DNA from: Candidatus Moranbacteria bacterium GW2011_GWE2_36_40
GTDB lineage: Bacteria > Patescibacteriota > Minisyncoccia > Moranbacterales > GWC2-37-73
Length of the DNA stretch: 12,702 nucleotides
Assembly: GCA_000991645.1 (NCBI GenBank)
Contig: LBRX01000026.1
Coordinates: 1 to 12,702 of the forward strand
Reading direction: 5' to 3'
Shown: piece by piece, positions 7,608 to 12,702 of the stretch
Layout: every line of letters begins with the position of its first letter
How positions within the stretch are numbered: the stretch's first letter is position 1
Notes under the pieces: generated by a model
Database searches by the model: none
Seen by the model: the letters and a program-made list of their open reading frames with translations, nothing else
What the model was told of the DNA's origin: nothing
Made by a program: the position numbers and the translations under genes

Positions 7608-7805
7608 ATGTCCAACATGTTTTCGACACAATTAATGAAAAAAGCGAAAATCGTTCTTGAAGAAAAAAGTGGACGCGTATTAAGCGACGACGAAATTGAA
7701 ATAATGCTTGACCGCTTGAGTCAGTTGGGAATGTTTTTTGTAAAAAATGTTTTGGATAATAAAACGAAAATCAAAAAATATGAGATCAATTCAGAGAAGA
7801 TTTAA
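7608..7805 (+). CDS. Small helical protein of unknown function
   Basis: A 65-aa predicted all-helical protein containing KAKIVLEEKSGRVLSDDEIE (about 12-31) and then an amphipathic helix rich in Leu/Met/Phe. The 'xxYEEKxGRxxSDEEAxE' style is frequent in small proteins of mobile elements and some HTH proteins, but no family can be named. Alternative starts exist at residues 4 and 10; none has an SD. It overlaps the next small gene by 26 nt in another frame, which supports co-translation of both. It follows a terminator, so it starts a new transcription unit. Confidence 0.6.
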   Translation: MSNMFSTQLMKKAKIVLEEKSGRVLSDDEIEIMLDRLSQLGMFFVKNVLDNKTKIKKYEINSEKI

Positions 7806-7989
7806 AATAAAATCACACGAAAATCCTTATTCAAGTTCATTCGTAAATTTCAAGCTTGCTATTGAAGGTCAAAATTTCAAAAAACGCACAATCCGACATT
7901 GGTTTGTCAAACTAGTTGAAAATGATGATTATGACAAAAAAGAAAAACGCGCAATTTTACGAGAACTTGAGAAACCAAAACCACCCTGA
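7780..7989 (+). CDS. Small basic protein of unknown function
   Basis: A 69-aa lysine/arginine-rich protein counted from ATG 7780. An in-frame ATG at 7747 would give 80 aa but a deeper overlap. The sequence reads as two regions: a polar N-terminus with NPYSSSFVNF, then KKRTIRHWFVKLV and a charged helix DKKEKRAILRELEK. The overlap with the preceding gene (26 nt) and similar base use suggest an operon pair. Charge and size fit a nucleic-acid-binding accessory protein of a mobile element, but the family is not recognised. Confidence 0.6.
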   Translation: MRSIQRRFKIKSHENPYSSSFVNFKLAIEGQNFKKRTIRHWFVKLVENDDYDKKEKRAILRELEKPKPP

Positions 7990-8092
7990 CGGCTGCACGT
8001 TTTGAAGGATAATCGTATCTTAAACGGATGATTTTCATCGAAGCATACGTCTATGCATATTTAATATCATAAACGCGTCTAGCGCTAAAATT

Positions 8093-8536
8093 ATGACTAC
8101 TCCAAATGAAATATTTGAAGAAAGTAAGCGAAAAGAAGAAGCTTTTCGCGAACAGCGACAGAGAGATGCCCAAAGGGAGGTAGAAATTATTGAACTCACA
8201 GCATCAAAACTTGCCGATAAGATTATAGACAAAAATTCGTTTTTCAAGTCTTCCGAATTTGAACAGGAATTATTGGCCACGATAAAAAAAATAGCTTCCT
8301 CTGACATTATCGACAGAATTCTGGATCACATGAAATGTCCAATGCTCACAAAGCCAAACTGGGGTTATTGCACTGGATGCGAAAAAGGCAAAGAAGAATG
8401 GTGCGACAGTATCAAATTTCTTGAATGTCCAGCATTTAGCCAATATCGAGCTCATGAATTGGTTGAAGGTCCGAAACGAAAACTTGCAAAAAGCAAAGTT
8501 GCGAAAAAAAAGAAGCCTGCGAGAAAGAAAAAGTAA
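8093..8536 (+). CDS. Cysteine-cluster protein with coiled-coil head and Lys/Arg tail
   Basis: A 147-aa protein not recognised as a family. Residues 7-45 form a charged helix likely to coil. Residues 82-112 contain five cysteines (C82, C93, C96, C104, C112), with the C93-x2-C96 pair and the following C104/C112 forming a possible Zn or Fe-S site. The end is strongly basic (KKKKPARKKK, 138-147), suggesting nucleic-acid or membrane-phosphate binding. No SD precedes the ATG. The 103 nt upstream contain two short hairpins (8027-8039, and gcata/tatgc around 8043-8056). It is the last gene before the long gene-free region leading to the recombinase, so it probably belongs to the same mobile element. 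Confidence 0.65.
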   Translation: MTTPNEIFEESKRKEEAFREQRQRDAQREVEIIELTASKLADKIIDKNSFFKSSEFEQELLATIKKIASSDIIDRILDHMKCPMLTKPNWGYCTGCEKGKEEWCDSIKFLECPAFSQYRAHELVEGPKRKLAKSKVAKKKKPARKKK

Positions 8537-8580
8537 CCAAAAAGAAAGAGTTTAGTTAGAAAAGTAATGGAATGAATCCC

Positions 8581-8632
8581 AATGCATTGAAATGCATTGA
8601 AATACAATCCCTACTACACTATCTACTACACT
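8581..8632. repeat. Two short tandem duplications
   Basis: aatgcattga is present twice back to back (8581-8600), and ctactacact twice 2 nt apart (8611-8620, 8623-8632). They sit just after the cysteine-cluster gene. Only two units each, so not a CRISPR array or satellite. Confidence 0.7.
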
Positions 8633-8899
8633 ACCTAAGGAGAATTAAAATTATTTTCTAAACGGTCTGTTTTTTCTTTCTGTATTGCGCAATATGCAAA
8701 ACGAATCTTAAAAATCGAACAGAATCGCGCGATAAGCGAGACAAGCCGTACAGAATTTATTTTCTTGCTTTAAATAAGCCATTTGTTGCAGATTAGTTGA
8801 TGAGTTTAATTTTGAGGGCAATTTTCCGCGCGCTTGCAACGAATCGCAAGTTTTAACAATTTCATGAATCAGAACAGAGGCGCAGTTCAGCATTTGGGA

Positions 8900-9025
8900 G
8901 TTGCTGTCACGCATTCCAAAAAGAAATTTTCCGAGCAGGTGCCTTTGATGCCTCCGCGCGCCCACGGAAGCAGTCGGAGCTGCAGCAAAAGCACCAGCGC
9001 AGGAAAATTTTGTCGTGACAGCAAC
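8900..9025. repeat. Long hairpin 1
   Basis: Nested inverted repeats: 8900-8911 with 9014-9025 (12 bp, perfect), 8924-8932 with 9002-9010 (9 bp), 8938-8942 with 8991-8995 (5 bp, with further near-matches either side) and 8952-8956 with 8975-8979 (5 bp). The nested order on one axis indicates one long imperfect hairpin of about 126 nt. Confidence 0.65.
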
Positions 9026-9205
9026 GGCATAGAAAAAGGAGCGGAAAAATTGTGCTTGGAGGACGAATGAGTCCGACAAGCTTTCACTGTCCGCGACAAC
9101 CTTTGACACGGATTGAGGAGCGAACCACCAGTTTTGATTGCAATGAGAGGGAGAGCGAACGACCGTCCAACCAGAGCGACATCTTCTTTGTATTTTCGTA
9201 GAAGT

Positions 9206-9241
9206 CTCACGCCCTCTCAAGATTGAGAGGGTTGGGGTGAG
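9206..9241. repeat. REP-like palindrome
   Basis: The 9-bp stem ccctctcaa (9212-9220)/ttgagaggg (9223-9231) is flanked by ctcac (9206-9210) and gtgag (9237-9241), which also pair. A short GC-rich palindrome with a ggggtgag-type flank is the style of REP elements mobilised by Y1 (RAYT) transposases. Only one copy is in the window and no transposase is seen, so this is a resemblance. Confidence 0.5.
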
Positions 9242-9272
9242 TTGAAAGTCAAAGTGAGAAAAGAAAAGAGTG

Positions 9273-9388
9273 TCTGGCAATGCTGCATTCTTGCGACATT
9301 CCAAGTTCTCAAAAATGACGACGAGGGAACGCAGAAGGAAATTTTTGTCAGAACTTGTGCCAATGTCGCAAAATGTCACATTGCCAGA
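9273..9388. repeat. Long hairpin 2
   Basis: Nested perfect stems: 9273-9282/9379-9388 (10 bp), 9291-9300/9362-9371 (10 bp), 9302-9309/9350-9357 (8 bp) and 9310-9316/9341-9347 (7 bp). In total 35 bp fold on one axis over 116 nt, far more than chance would place in order. It could be a structured RNA, a miniature element or a cruciform. Confidence 0.7.
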
Positions 9389-9484
9389 GGGTGAGAAACA
9401 CCTTCACTCAGAATGTTAAATCGTCAAAGTGTTTTTCAGCCCCTTGCACCTTTTCTTTTCAACTCCTTGAGGGATTGGGAGCTT

Positions 9485-9511
9485 GAGGGAAAACCGCAGT
9501 GGGTTTCCCTC
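9485..9511. repeat. Small hairpin
   Basis: gagggaaaacc (9485-9495) pairs with gggtttccctc (9501-9511): 8 bp, one mismatch, 2 bp, with a 5-nt loop. It is followed by a T-containing stretch (cattttaaag) but no true U-run. Confidence 0.5.
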
Positions 9512-9521
9512 ATTTTAAAGA

Positions 9522-9709
9522 GTTTTTTCAAAATCCATATAAATTGTGCGGTGCAAAACATTTTTCCGTCTGAAAGAATTGCAACCTGCTTGTCTGATTT
9601 TTTCGGTAATCCGGAAAATATCAGTCTGGCAAGTTTTCATCTGACTAATATATTTTCAGATGGAAAAATGTTTTTGACCGCTTTCCTTGGTGGTTGATTT
9701 TGAAAAGAC
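9522..9709. repeat. Long hairpin 3 with a 21-bp arm
   Basis: The core arms 9555-9575 and 9654-9674 are inverted copies over 21 positions, with one difference that leaves a G-U pair on the plus strand (9568/9661). Outside them are 9548-9552/9677-9681 (5 bp) and 9525-9535/9696-9706 (11 bp, extendable to 9522/9709). Inside lies a further hairpin around 9590-9633 (cttg/caag, ctgat/atcag, cgg/ccg). All are co-axial, giving one structure of about 190 nt. It could be a MITE-like element or structured RNA. Confidence 0.7.
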
Positions 9710-9866
9710 CTCTGCTTGGTATTTATTTGAAAGTTTGGCGAGTCTGAAATCTTATTTGTCTCACGAGGCGGAACCGAGCCAAGACCTAAGTTAGGGGCGT
9801 AGAAGCACGGAATATAAAATAAAAATATCACTAGAAATGATTTAAATACTATGATATTATTGATGT

Positions 9867-10026
9867 GGACACAATTCAATATTACGGAAACATGGAATGA
9901 TGCCTTTTTGGTATCGTTCCGGGAAAGGGCGACCTTTGCTACAGTTTCCGTAAGGAATTGTGTCCAAGCAGGGTCGCTCTTTGTTGTGTAAAAACAAAAA
10001 TATGAATCTTTTGGACACAATTTCTT
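9867..10026 (+). promoter_or_regulatory. Structured leader with mutually exclusive helices (candidate RNA switch)
   Basis: Helix A: 9867-9877/9955-9965 (11 bp, perfect), continued by 9882-9891/9944-9953 (10 bp, perfect). Inside is hairpin 9894-9904/9910-9920 (11 bp with two G-U pairs, T5 loop). Helix B: 9952-9967/10011-10026 (16 bp, one G-U) uses the same middle strand as helix A, so the two exclude each other. Helix C: 9924-9936/9970-9982 (13 bp, two G-U). Its 4-nt link to helix A is too short to span the 21-bp stem, so it also clashes with intact helix A. Every imperfect pair is G-U on the plus strand, none A-C, which favours a plus-strand RNA. Helix B covers codons 4-9 of the downstream micro-ORF. 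No known riboswitch was recognised. Alternative: three ggacacaatt copies as protein-binding DNA sites. Confidence 0.6.
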
Positions 10027-10130
10027 TATCAAATAGCGGAATGGCAAGCACAGGCGAGCTCATATTATTTTTCGGTGTGATCGCACTCATGATTTTTGAC
10101 GAAATAATTTCTAATAAAAAAACAAAATGA
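10002..10130 (+). CDS. Small membrane protein translationally coupled to the recombinase
   Basis: A 42-codon ORF from ATG 10002 to TGA 10128-10130. The stop overlaps the recombinase ATG (10127-10129) as ATGA, the classic coupling arrangement. It explains why the recombinase start has no SD. The product has a polar N-terminus, one hydrophobic helix (about 20-36, core LILFFGVIALMIF) with acidic residues at both ends, and a basic tail SNKKTK, so it is a likely single-pass inner-membrane peptide. A second start at residue 14 (10041) would give 29 aa. Neither start has a clear SD, and the first lies inside the alternative helices of the upstream leader. Holin-like or recombinase-regulatory roles are possible, but nothing in the sequence decides. 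Confidence 0.6.
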   Translation: MNLLDTISLSNSGMASTGELILFFGVIALMIFDEIISNKKTK

Positions 10131-11725
10131 AATACGTCATCTATGCCAGAAAATCATCAGAGGGCGAAGACCGACAGGCAAAATCAATTGAGGATCAGGT
10201 CAATATCATGAAGGAAATCGCAAAGAAGGATGGTATTAATATTCTTCAAATTTATTACGAATCAAAATCAGCCAAATCTCCCGGACGACCAGTTTTCAAT
10301 GAGATGATTAAGAATTTTGAAAAAGGAAAATTTGACGCAATACTTTGCTGGAAAATTGACCGCCTTGCAAGGAATCCAAAAGATGAAGGCACTATAAAAT
10401 GGATGTTGCAAAAGGGTGTTATCAAGATAATAAAAACCAATGACCGTGATTATTTGCCGGACGATAATTCTTTGATTGCTAGTGTGGAGTTTGGCATGGC
10501 GACTCAATATGTAAAAGATTTGTCAAAGAATGTGCTTCGTGGACTTAATGAAAAAGTGAAGCGTGGCGAATACGCTGGACATGCTCCAGTCGGATATCAG
10601 ACAGATTACAAGACACGCAAATTATTATTAGATTTGGAAAGTTCGCCATACATTGCAACTGCTTTTAGGTTATATGCGACTGGGAAATTTTCAATCCAAA
10701 GTCTGGCGGATAAGCTTTATGAGGACGGCTTACGCTCAAAGACTGGCAAGAAAGTTCATCATTCCACAATTCACAAAATTATTACAAATCCAATATATTA
10801 TGGATATTTCATGTGGAAAGGAGAACTTCACAAGGGTATTCATGAAAGAATTGTTTCTAAGGATCTCTTTGACGAAGTGCAAAAGGTTTTGGAGCCAAAG
10901 AAGCATTTAAAACGAAATAAGAAAAAACATTTTCTATATCGTGGTTTCATGGATTGTTTCTGTGGTTTGCGAATGACTGCGGAATTTAAAATAAAGAAAA
11001 ATAAGAATAAGATTCACGAATATATTTATTATCGTTGCACGAAATCAAGAGGCACTGACAACTGTGATCAGCAATATCTTCGCGAGGAAGAATTGACCGA
11101 GGAAATTTGTGATAGTCTTGCTAAGATTCGTTTTGATGAAAAGATTTTAGATTTGGTTATTTTAGCCACCAAAGAAAGAGGTCAAGAGCAACTGGACAGC
11201 CAACATGAGATTGAAGGACGAAATAGTTTTTTGCTTGAACGCAACAAAACAAGGCAGAACTCACTTGTTGAAAAATACATTGATGACAAGATTCCGGAAG
11301 ATATTTACGATCGAACGCTTATGGAACTCCGAAGTGAACAAGCAACGCTTGAAAATAGCATCGGCAATGCCAAAGGCAATGGAAGGAATGTTTTTGCAGT
11401 CATTGAAGTTATGGCAAAGTTTATAAAACTGGCGAATAAGACTTTCAAGGATGGGAGCGATGAAACAAAGAAAGAAGTGCTATCCTTAATTTCTTCGAAC
11501 CTCATCATTAAAGACAAGAAAATCGTGGATTTCACACTAAAAGCGCCATTTAATTGGCTCTATGAGGATTTGAAAAACCTCAAAACTCCAAAAGGCGGAA
11601 AAGGAATCTTCGAACCTATTTTGAAGCTTTCACAAAAGGAAAAAGGAGCTTTCGCTCCTTTGTATCCTGAAATGTTGGGATTGCAGGATTCGAACCCCTC
11701 TAGGTCACTCGATAAAAAGTGTTGA
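10127..11725 (+). CDS. Large serine recombinase (site-specific integrase)
   Basis: A 532-aa large serine recombinase. The resolvase catalytic domain is at 1-145: YARKSS (6-11) with R8 and nucleophile S10, then the IDRLARNP signature (77-84) with R79 and R82. The Recombinase domain follows (about 150-255, with GHAPVGYQ and the HSTIHKIITNPIYYGY segment). A zinc beta-ribbon comes next, with C277, C279, C304 and C313, then a coiled-coil-like stretch (about 350-415). These enzymes make a two-base staggered break and integrate or excise elements at att sites. The start overlaps the upstream micro-ORF (ATGA). The 3' end is unusual: from about residue 515 it is encoded by a minus-strand terminator and a tRNA 3' end, and the last 9 or so residues lie beyond the apparent crossover point. 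The C-terminus may therefore differ between integrated and excised forms. Confidence 0.93.
   Translation: MKYVIYARKSSEGEDRQAKSIEDQVNIMKEIAKKDGINILQIYYESKSAKSPGRPVFNEMIKNFEKGKFDAILCWKIDRLARNPKDEGTIKWMLQKGVIKIIKTNDRDYLPDDNSLIASVEFGMATQYVKDLSKNVLRGLNEKVKRGEYAGHAPVGYQTDYKTRKLLLDLESSPYIATAFRLYATGKFSIQSLADKLYEDGLRSKTGKKVHHSTIHKIITNPIYYGYFMWKGELHKGIHERIVSKDLFDEVQKVLEPKKHLKRNKKKHFLYRGFMDCFCGLRMTAEFKIKKNKNKIHEYIYYRCTKSRGTDNCDQQYLREEELTEEICDSLAKIRFDEKILDLVILATKERGQEQLDSQHEIEGRNSFLLERNKTRQNSLVEKYIDDKIPEDIYDRTLMELRSEQATLENSIGNAKGNGRNVFAVIEVMAKFIKLANKTFKDGSDETKKEVLSLISSNLIIKDKKIVDFTLKAPFNWLYEDLKNLKTPKGGKGIFEPILKLSQKEKGAFAPLYPEMLGLQDSNPSRSLDKKC
11642..11661 (-). terminator. Terminator of the tRNA fragment, minus strand, inside the recombinase gene
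   Basis: An 8-bp stem (aaaggagc 11642-11649, gctccttt 11654-11661) with loop tttc on the plus strand. On the minus strand it is followed by a T-run and lies just beyond the acceptor end of the tRNA fragment, the normal position for a tRNA terminator. It also encodes part of the recombinase C-terminus. Confidence 0.7.
11675..11696 (-). other. Attachment-site core: tRNA 3'-end fragment
   Basis: Read on the minus strand: T-loop TTCGAAT (11688-11694), T-stem 3' strand CCTGC (11683-11687), acceptor 3' strand AATCCCA (11676-11682), discriminator A (11675), no encoded CCA. The matching T-stem 5' strand should be GCAGG, but only its last two bases (11695-11696) match. Beyond that the sequence is unrelated, and no D-arm or anticodon arm follows. 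This is what a crossover inside the T-arm leaves behind. The acceptor implies a U1-A72 tRNA, which would fit tRNA-Gln among others. Confidence 0.7.
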
Positions 11726-11731
11726 GGGGTT
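11693..11731. repeat. Inverted repeat at the attachment junction
   Basis: aacccctc (11693-11700) and gaggggtt (11724-11731) are perfect inverted copies with an inner cact/agtg pair (11706-11709/11718-11721). The repeat begins in the T-loop and covers the recombinase stop codon. Serine-integrase att sites commonly have such inverted arms, so it may be one recombinase half-site pair. Confidence 0.5.
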
Positions 11732-11797
11732 GGCTAAAAAATGCTTTAGGTAAGCTAAGAATTATCATGTATTGTTGTATTTATTTTGAAAGCCAAC

Positions 11798-11826
11798 TTG
11801 ATTTATTATTGTATTACTGGTATATT
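11798..11826 (+). promoter_or_regulatory. Promoter of the MntA-HepT operon
   Basis: TTGATT (11798-11803), a 17-nt spacer ending in TGG, and TATATT (11821-11826), 20 nt before the mntA ATG. Good spacing and both boxes near consensus. Confidence 0.6.
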
Positions 11827-11846
11827 TAGAATATAAGAAAAAATAT

Positions 11847-12152
11847 ATGGGTAAACAAGAAATTAAAGAAAAAGTACGCGAAGCCATTGAAAATGCTTCG
11901 TTTAAAAATGACATTCAGAAAGTGTCCCTATTCGGTTCATATCTTCATGGAGATGCAAAAGAAGATAGTGATGTCGATGTGCTTGTGGAATTTACGCCAG
12001 AATCACATATTGGACTTTTTGAATATGTTGAGATCCAAAATACTATTGAAGATCATATTCAGAAAAAGGTTGACTTGCTCACGCCTGAAGGCTTGAGTAG
12101 GTTTTTTCGCGATAAAGTAATCAATGAAGCAGAGCTTATTTATGAAAAATAA
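11847..12152 (+). CDS. mntA: MntA-type nucleotidyltransferase antitoxin
   Basis: A 101-aa minimal nucleotidyltransferase (MNT). The defining GS-x10-DxD motif is intact: G30-S31, then D42 and D44 (DSDVDVLVEF), with a third acidic residue D76 in KKVDLLT. In type VII toxin-antitoxin pairs, MntA transfers AMP from ATP to a tyrosine of its partner HepT and so silences the toxin. The gene has its own promoter, no SD, and overlaps the following HEPN gene by 11 nt. The pair lies directly to the right of the recombinase attachment junction. Full length for the family, with no missing catalytic residue. Confidence 0.9.
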   Translation: MGKQEIKEKVREAIENASFKNDIQKVSLFGSYLHGDAKEDSDVDVLVEFTPESHIGLFEYVEIQNTIEDHIQKKVDLLTPEGLSRFFRDKVINEAELIYEK

Positions 12153-12480
12153 AGATGACAGAACTTATTTAGAGCACATAATGGAGGCTGTGGGCAAGAT
12201 CGAGAAGTATGTCAAACTCGTTGCTGATTTTGAGGATTTTTCAAAAAACGATCTTGTTTTTGATGCTATAGTTAGGGAATTGGAAATTATTGGTGAGGCG
12301 TCTAATAATATAAGTGATGAATTTCAAAAAGAACACGCAGACATTCCATGGCGAAAGATTGTTGGAATAAGAAATACGCTCATTCATGAATATTTCGGTG
12401 TGAACAAACTGGTTGTTTGGGAAACAAGTCATCGTAATTTGAAAGAGCTAAAAGCTATTGTGAAACCACTCTTAAAATAG
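12142..12480 (+). CDS. hepT: HepT-type HEPN ribonuclease toxin
   Basis: A 112-aa HEPN (DUF86/HepT) protein. The Rx4HxY motif is intact as RNTLIHEY: R77 and H82 are the RNase residues and Y84 is the tyrosine that MntA adenylylates in characterised pairs. The start is taken at ATG 12142, giving the usual N-terminus MKNKDDRTYLEHI; an in-frame ATG at 12124 would add six residues and lengthen the overlap. It is translated from the mntA mRNA (11-nt overlap). It acts in the cytoplasm, cleaving RNA (tRNA in studied members) when unmodified. A terminator follows 32 nt after the stop. Confidence 0.9.
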   Translation: MKNKDDRTYLEHIMEAVGKIEKYVKLVADFEDFSKNDLVFDAIVRELEIIGEASNNISDEFQKEHADIPWRKIVGIRNTLIHEYFGVNKLVVWETSHRNLKELKAIVKPLLK

Positions 12481-12511
12481 ACATATCTTGAAAAATAAGA
12501 AGAAAAATTAA

Positions 12512-12536
12512 CAGGAGTTTACTACTCTTGTTTTTG
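12512..12536 (+). terminator. Terminator of the MntA-HepT operon
   Basis: Stem caggagt (12512-12518)/actcttg (12524-12530), 7 bp with one G-U, loop ttact, then TTTTTG. It lies 32 nt after the hepT stop. Confidence 0.75.
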
Positions 12537-12609
12537 TTTGCATTTTTCTAATATTGCTGGTATTTTGTGGGTGTGCTCGACGCGGTAATTTTTGACTAAT
12601 TTATATTAT

Positions 12610-12702
12610 ATGCAGGACAAAAAATTAAGGGAATGTATTGAAAAAATTAAAACTGGCAATAGAAGTGATATTAAAGTTGCCAATAAAGAGATTAGGCTTA
12701 TT
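12610..12702 (+). CDS. Start of an unidentified gene, cut by the window end
   Basis: An open frame from ATG 12610 runs 31 codons to the window edge (MQDKKLRECIEKIKTGNRSDIK...). The composition (Lys, Ile, Glu) matches neighbouring genes. There is no SD; a T/A-rich stretch abuts the start. It follows the terminator of the toxin-antitoxin operon. Too short to assign. Confidence 0.5.
   Translation, partial: MQDKKLRECIEKIKTGNRSDIKVANKEIRLI

Larger units (their letters stand above)
8633..9866. other. Gene-free region rich in inverted repeats
   Basis: About 1.2 kb without a convincing gene. Base use changes abruptly: 8700-9260 is richer in G and C than its flanks. Long open frames exist on the minus strand (8708-9379), but their predicted proteins have irregular composition, and the largest frame is threaded through inverted repeats, so I treat them as non-coding. 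The region holds a 12-bp palindrome (tattgcgcaata, 8683-8694), three long imperfect hairpins (8900-9025, 9273-9388, 9522-9709), a REP-like palindrome (9206-9241) and a small hairpin (9485-9511). No tRNA, rRNA, tmRNA or RNase P signature was recognised. Confidence 0.7.

Noticed and set aside
8581..8632. Possible CRISPR-like repeats
   Set aside because: Only two units of two different 10-mers, with no spacers and no cas genes.
9054..9081. Small hairpin with ggacgaa and tgagtcc, reminiscent of hammerhead ribozyme cores
   Set aside because: The elements are in the wrong order and the CUGANGA core is absent, so it is only a 5+4-bp hairpin.
8708..9379. Minus-strand open frame of 223 codons
   Set aside because: The predicted protein has irregular composition (many Ser, Arg, Cys and Phe runs), no recognisable motif and no SD. 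It is threaded through long inverted repeats and a REP-like palindrome. A conserved protein alignment would be needed to reinstate it.
9413..9697. Plus-strand open frame of 94 codons
   Set aside because: It lies almost wholly inside the long hairpin region and reads as structure, with no family features and no SD.
9867..9982. HDV-like ribozyme or integron attC site
   Set aside because: The strand order does not match the HDV nested double pseudoknot, and the attC consensus core sites are not present.
11675..11760. Complete tRNA gene on the minus strand
   Set aside because: Only the T-loop-to-acceptor 3' part is present; no anticodon arm, D-arm or matching acceptor 5' strand follows.

Overview
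The window is AT-rich bacterial accessory DNA. The standard code applies, because TGA is a real stop in several genes. Lineage cannot be proven from the sequence. The closest fit is a Patescibacteria/CPR-type genome: many small proteins of unknown family, several starts without a Shine-Dalgarno (SD) site, a membrane-anchored protein with the 'W..Y....GYSIKYP' pattern, and a serine recombinase whose 3' end runs into a tRNA-derived attachment site. This assignment is inference.

Layout. Positions 1-3299, minus strand: a Gabija-type pair, an OLD-family ATPase/TOPRIM nuclease (GajA-like, 753 aa) followed by an overlapping UvrD-type helicase (GajB-like). The helicase stops after motif IV, so it is truncated. 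3574-4212: a membrane-anchored exported protein. 4325-6367: a compact operon of three secreted proteins (NlpC/P60- or CHAP-like peptidase; CARDB-domain protein; small two-cysteine protein), each with a strong SD and a signal peptide, closed by a strong terminator. 6481-7479: an unrecognised protein with a C-terminal zinc-ribbon-like motif behind a 14-bp palindrome, then a terminator. 7608-8536: three small unrecognised proteins.

8633-9866 has no convincing gene but holds several long inverted repeats and a REP-like palindrome. It leads into the most unusual part of the window, a 160-nt structured leader (9867-10026) directly ahead of a 42-codon membrane micro-ORF (10002-10130). The micro-ORF overlaps the large serine recombinase gene (10127-11725) by ATGA. 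The leader contains three copies of ggacacaatt (+,-,+). The middle copy can pair with either neighbour, giving two mutually exclusive helices of 11 and 16 bp. There is also a 13-bp helix that clashes with the first. This is the architecture expected of an RNA switch controlling the recombinase, or of a multi-site DNA element bound by it.

The recombinase gene ends across a tRNA 3'-end fragment (minus strand, T-loop to acceptor) that has its own minus-strand terminator. tRNA identity breaks inside the T-arm, as expected at a recombination junction. To its right are a type VII MntA-HepT toxin-antitoxin pair with a good promoter and terminator, and the start of another gene at the window edge.

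Read together, this looks like a defence/mobile island: Gabija-like remnant, secreted-protein operon, recombinase element with its control region, and toxin-antitoxin at the attachment junction. The left limit of the recombinase element is not visible.
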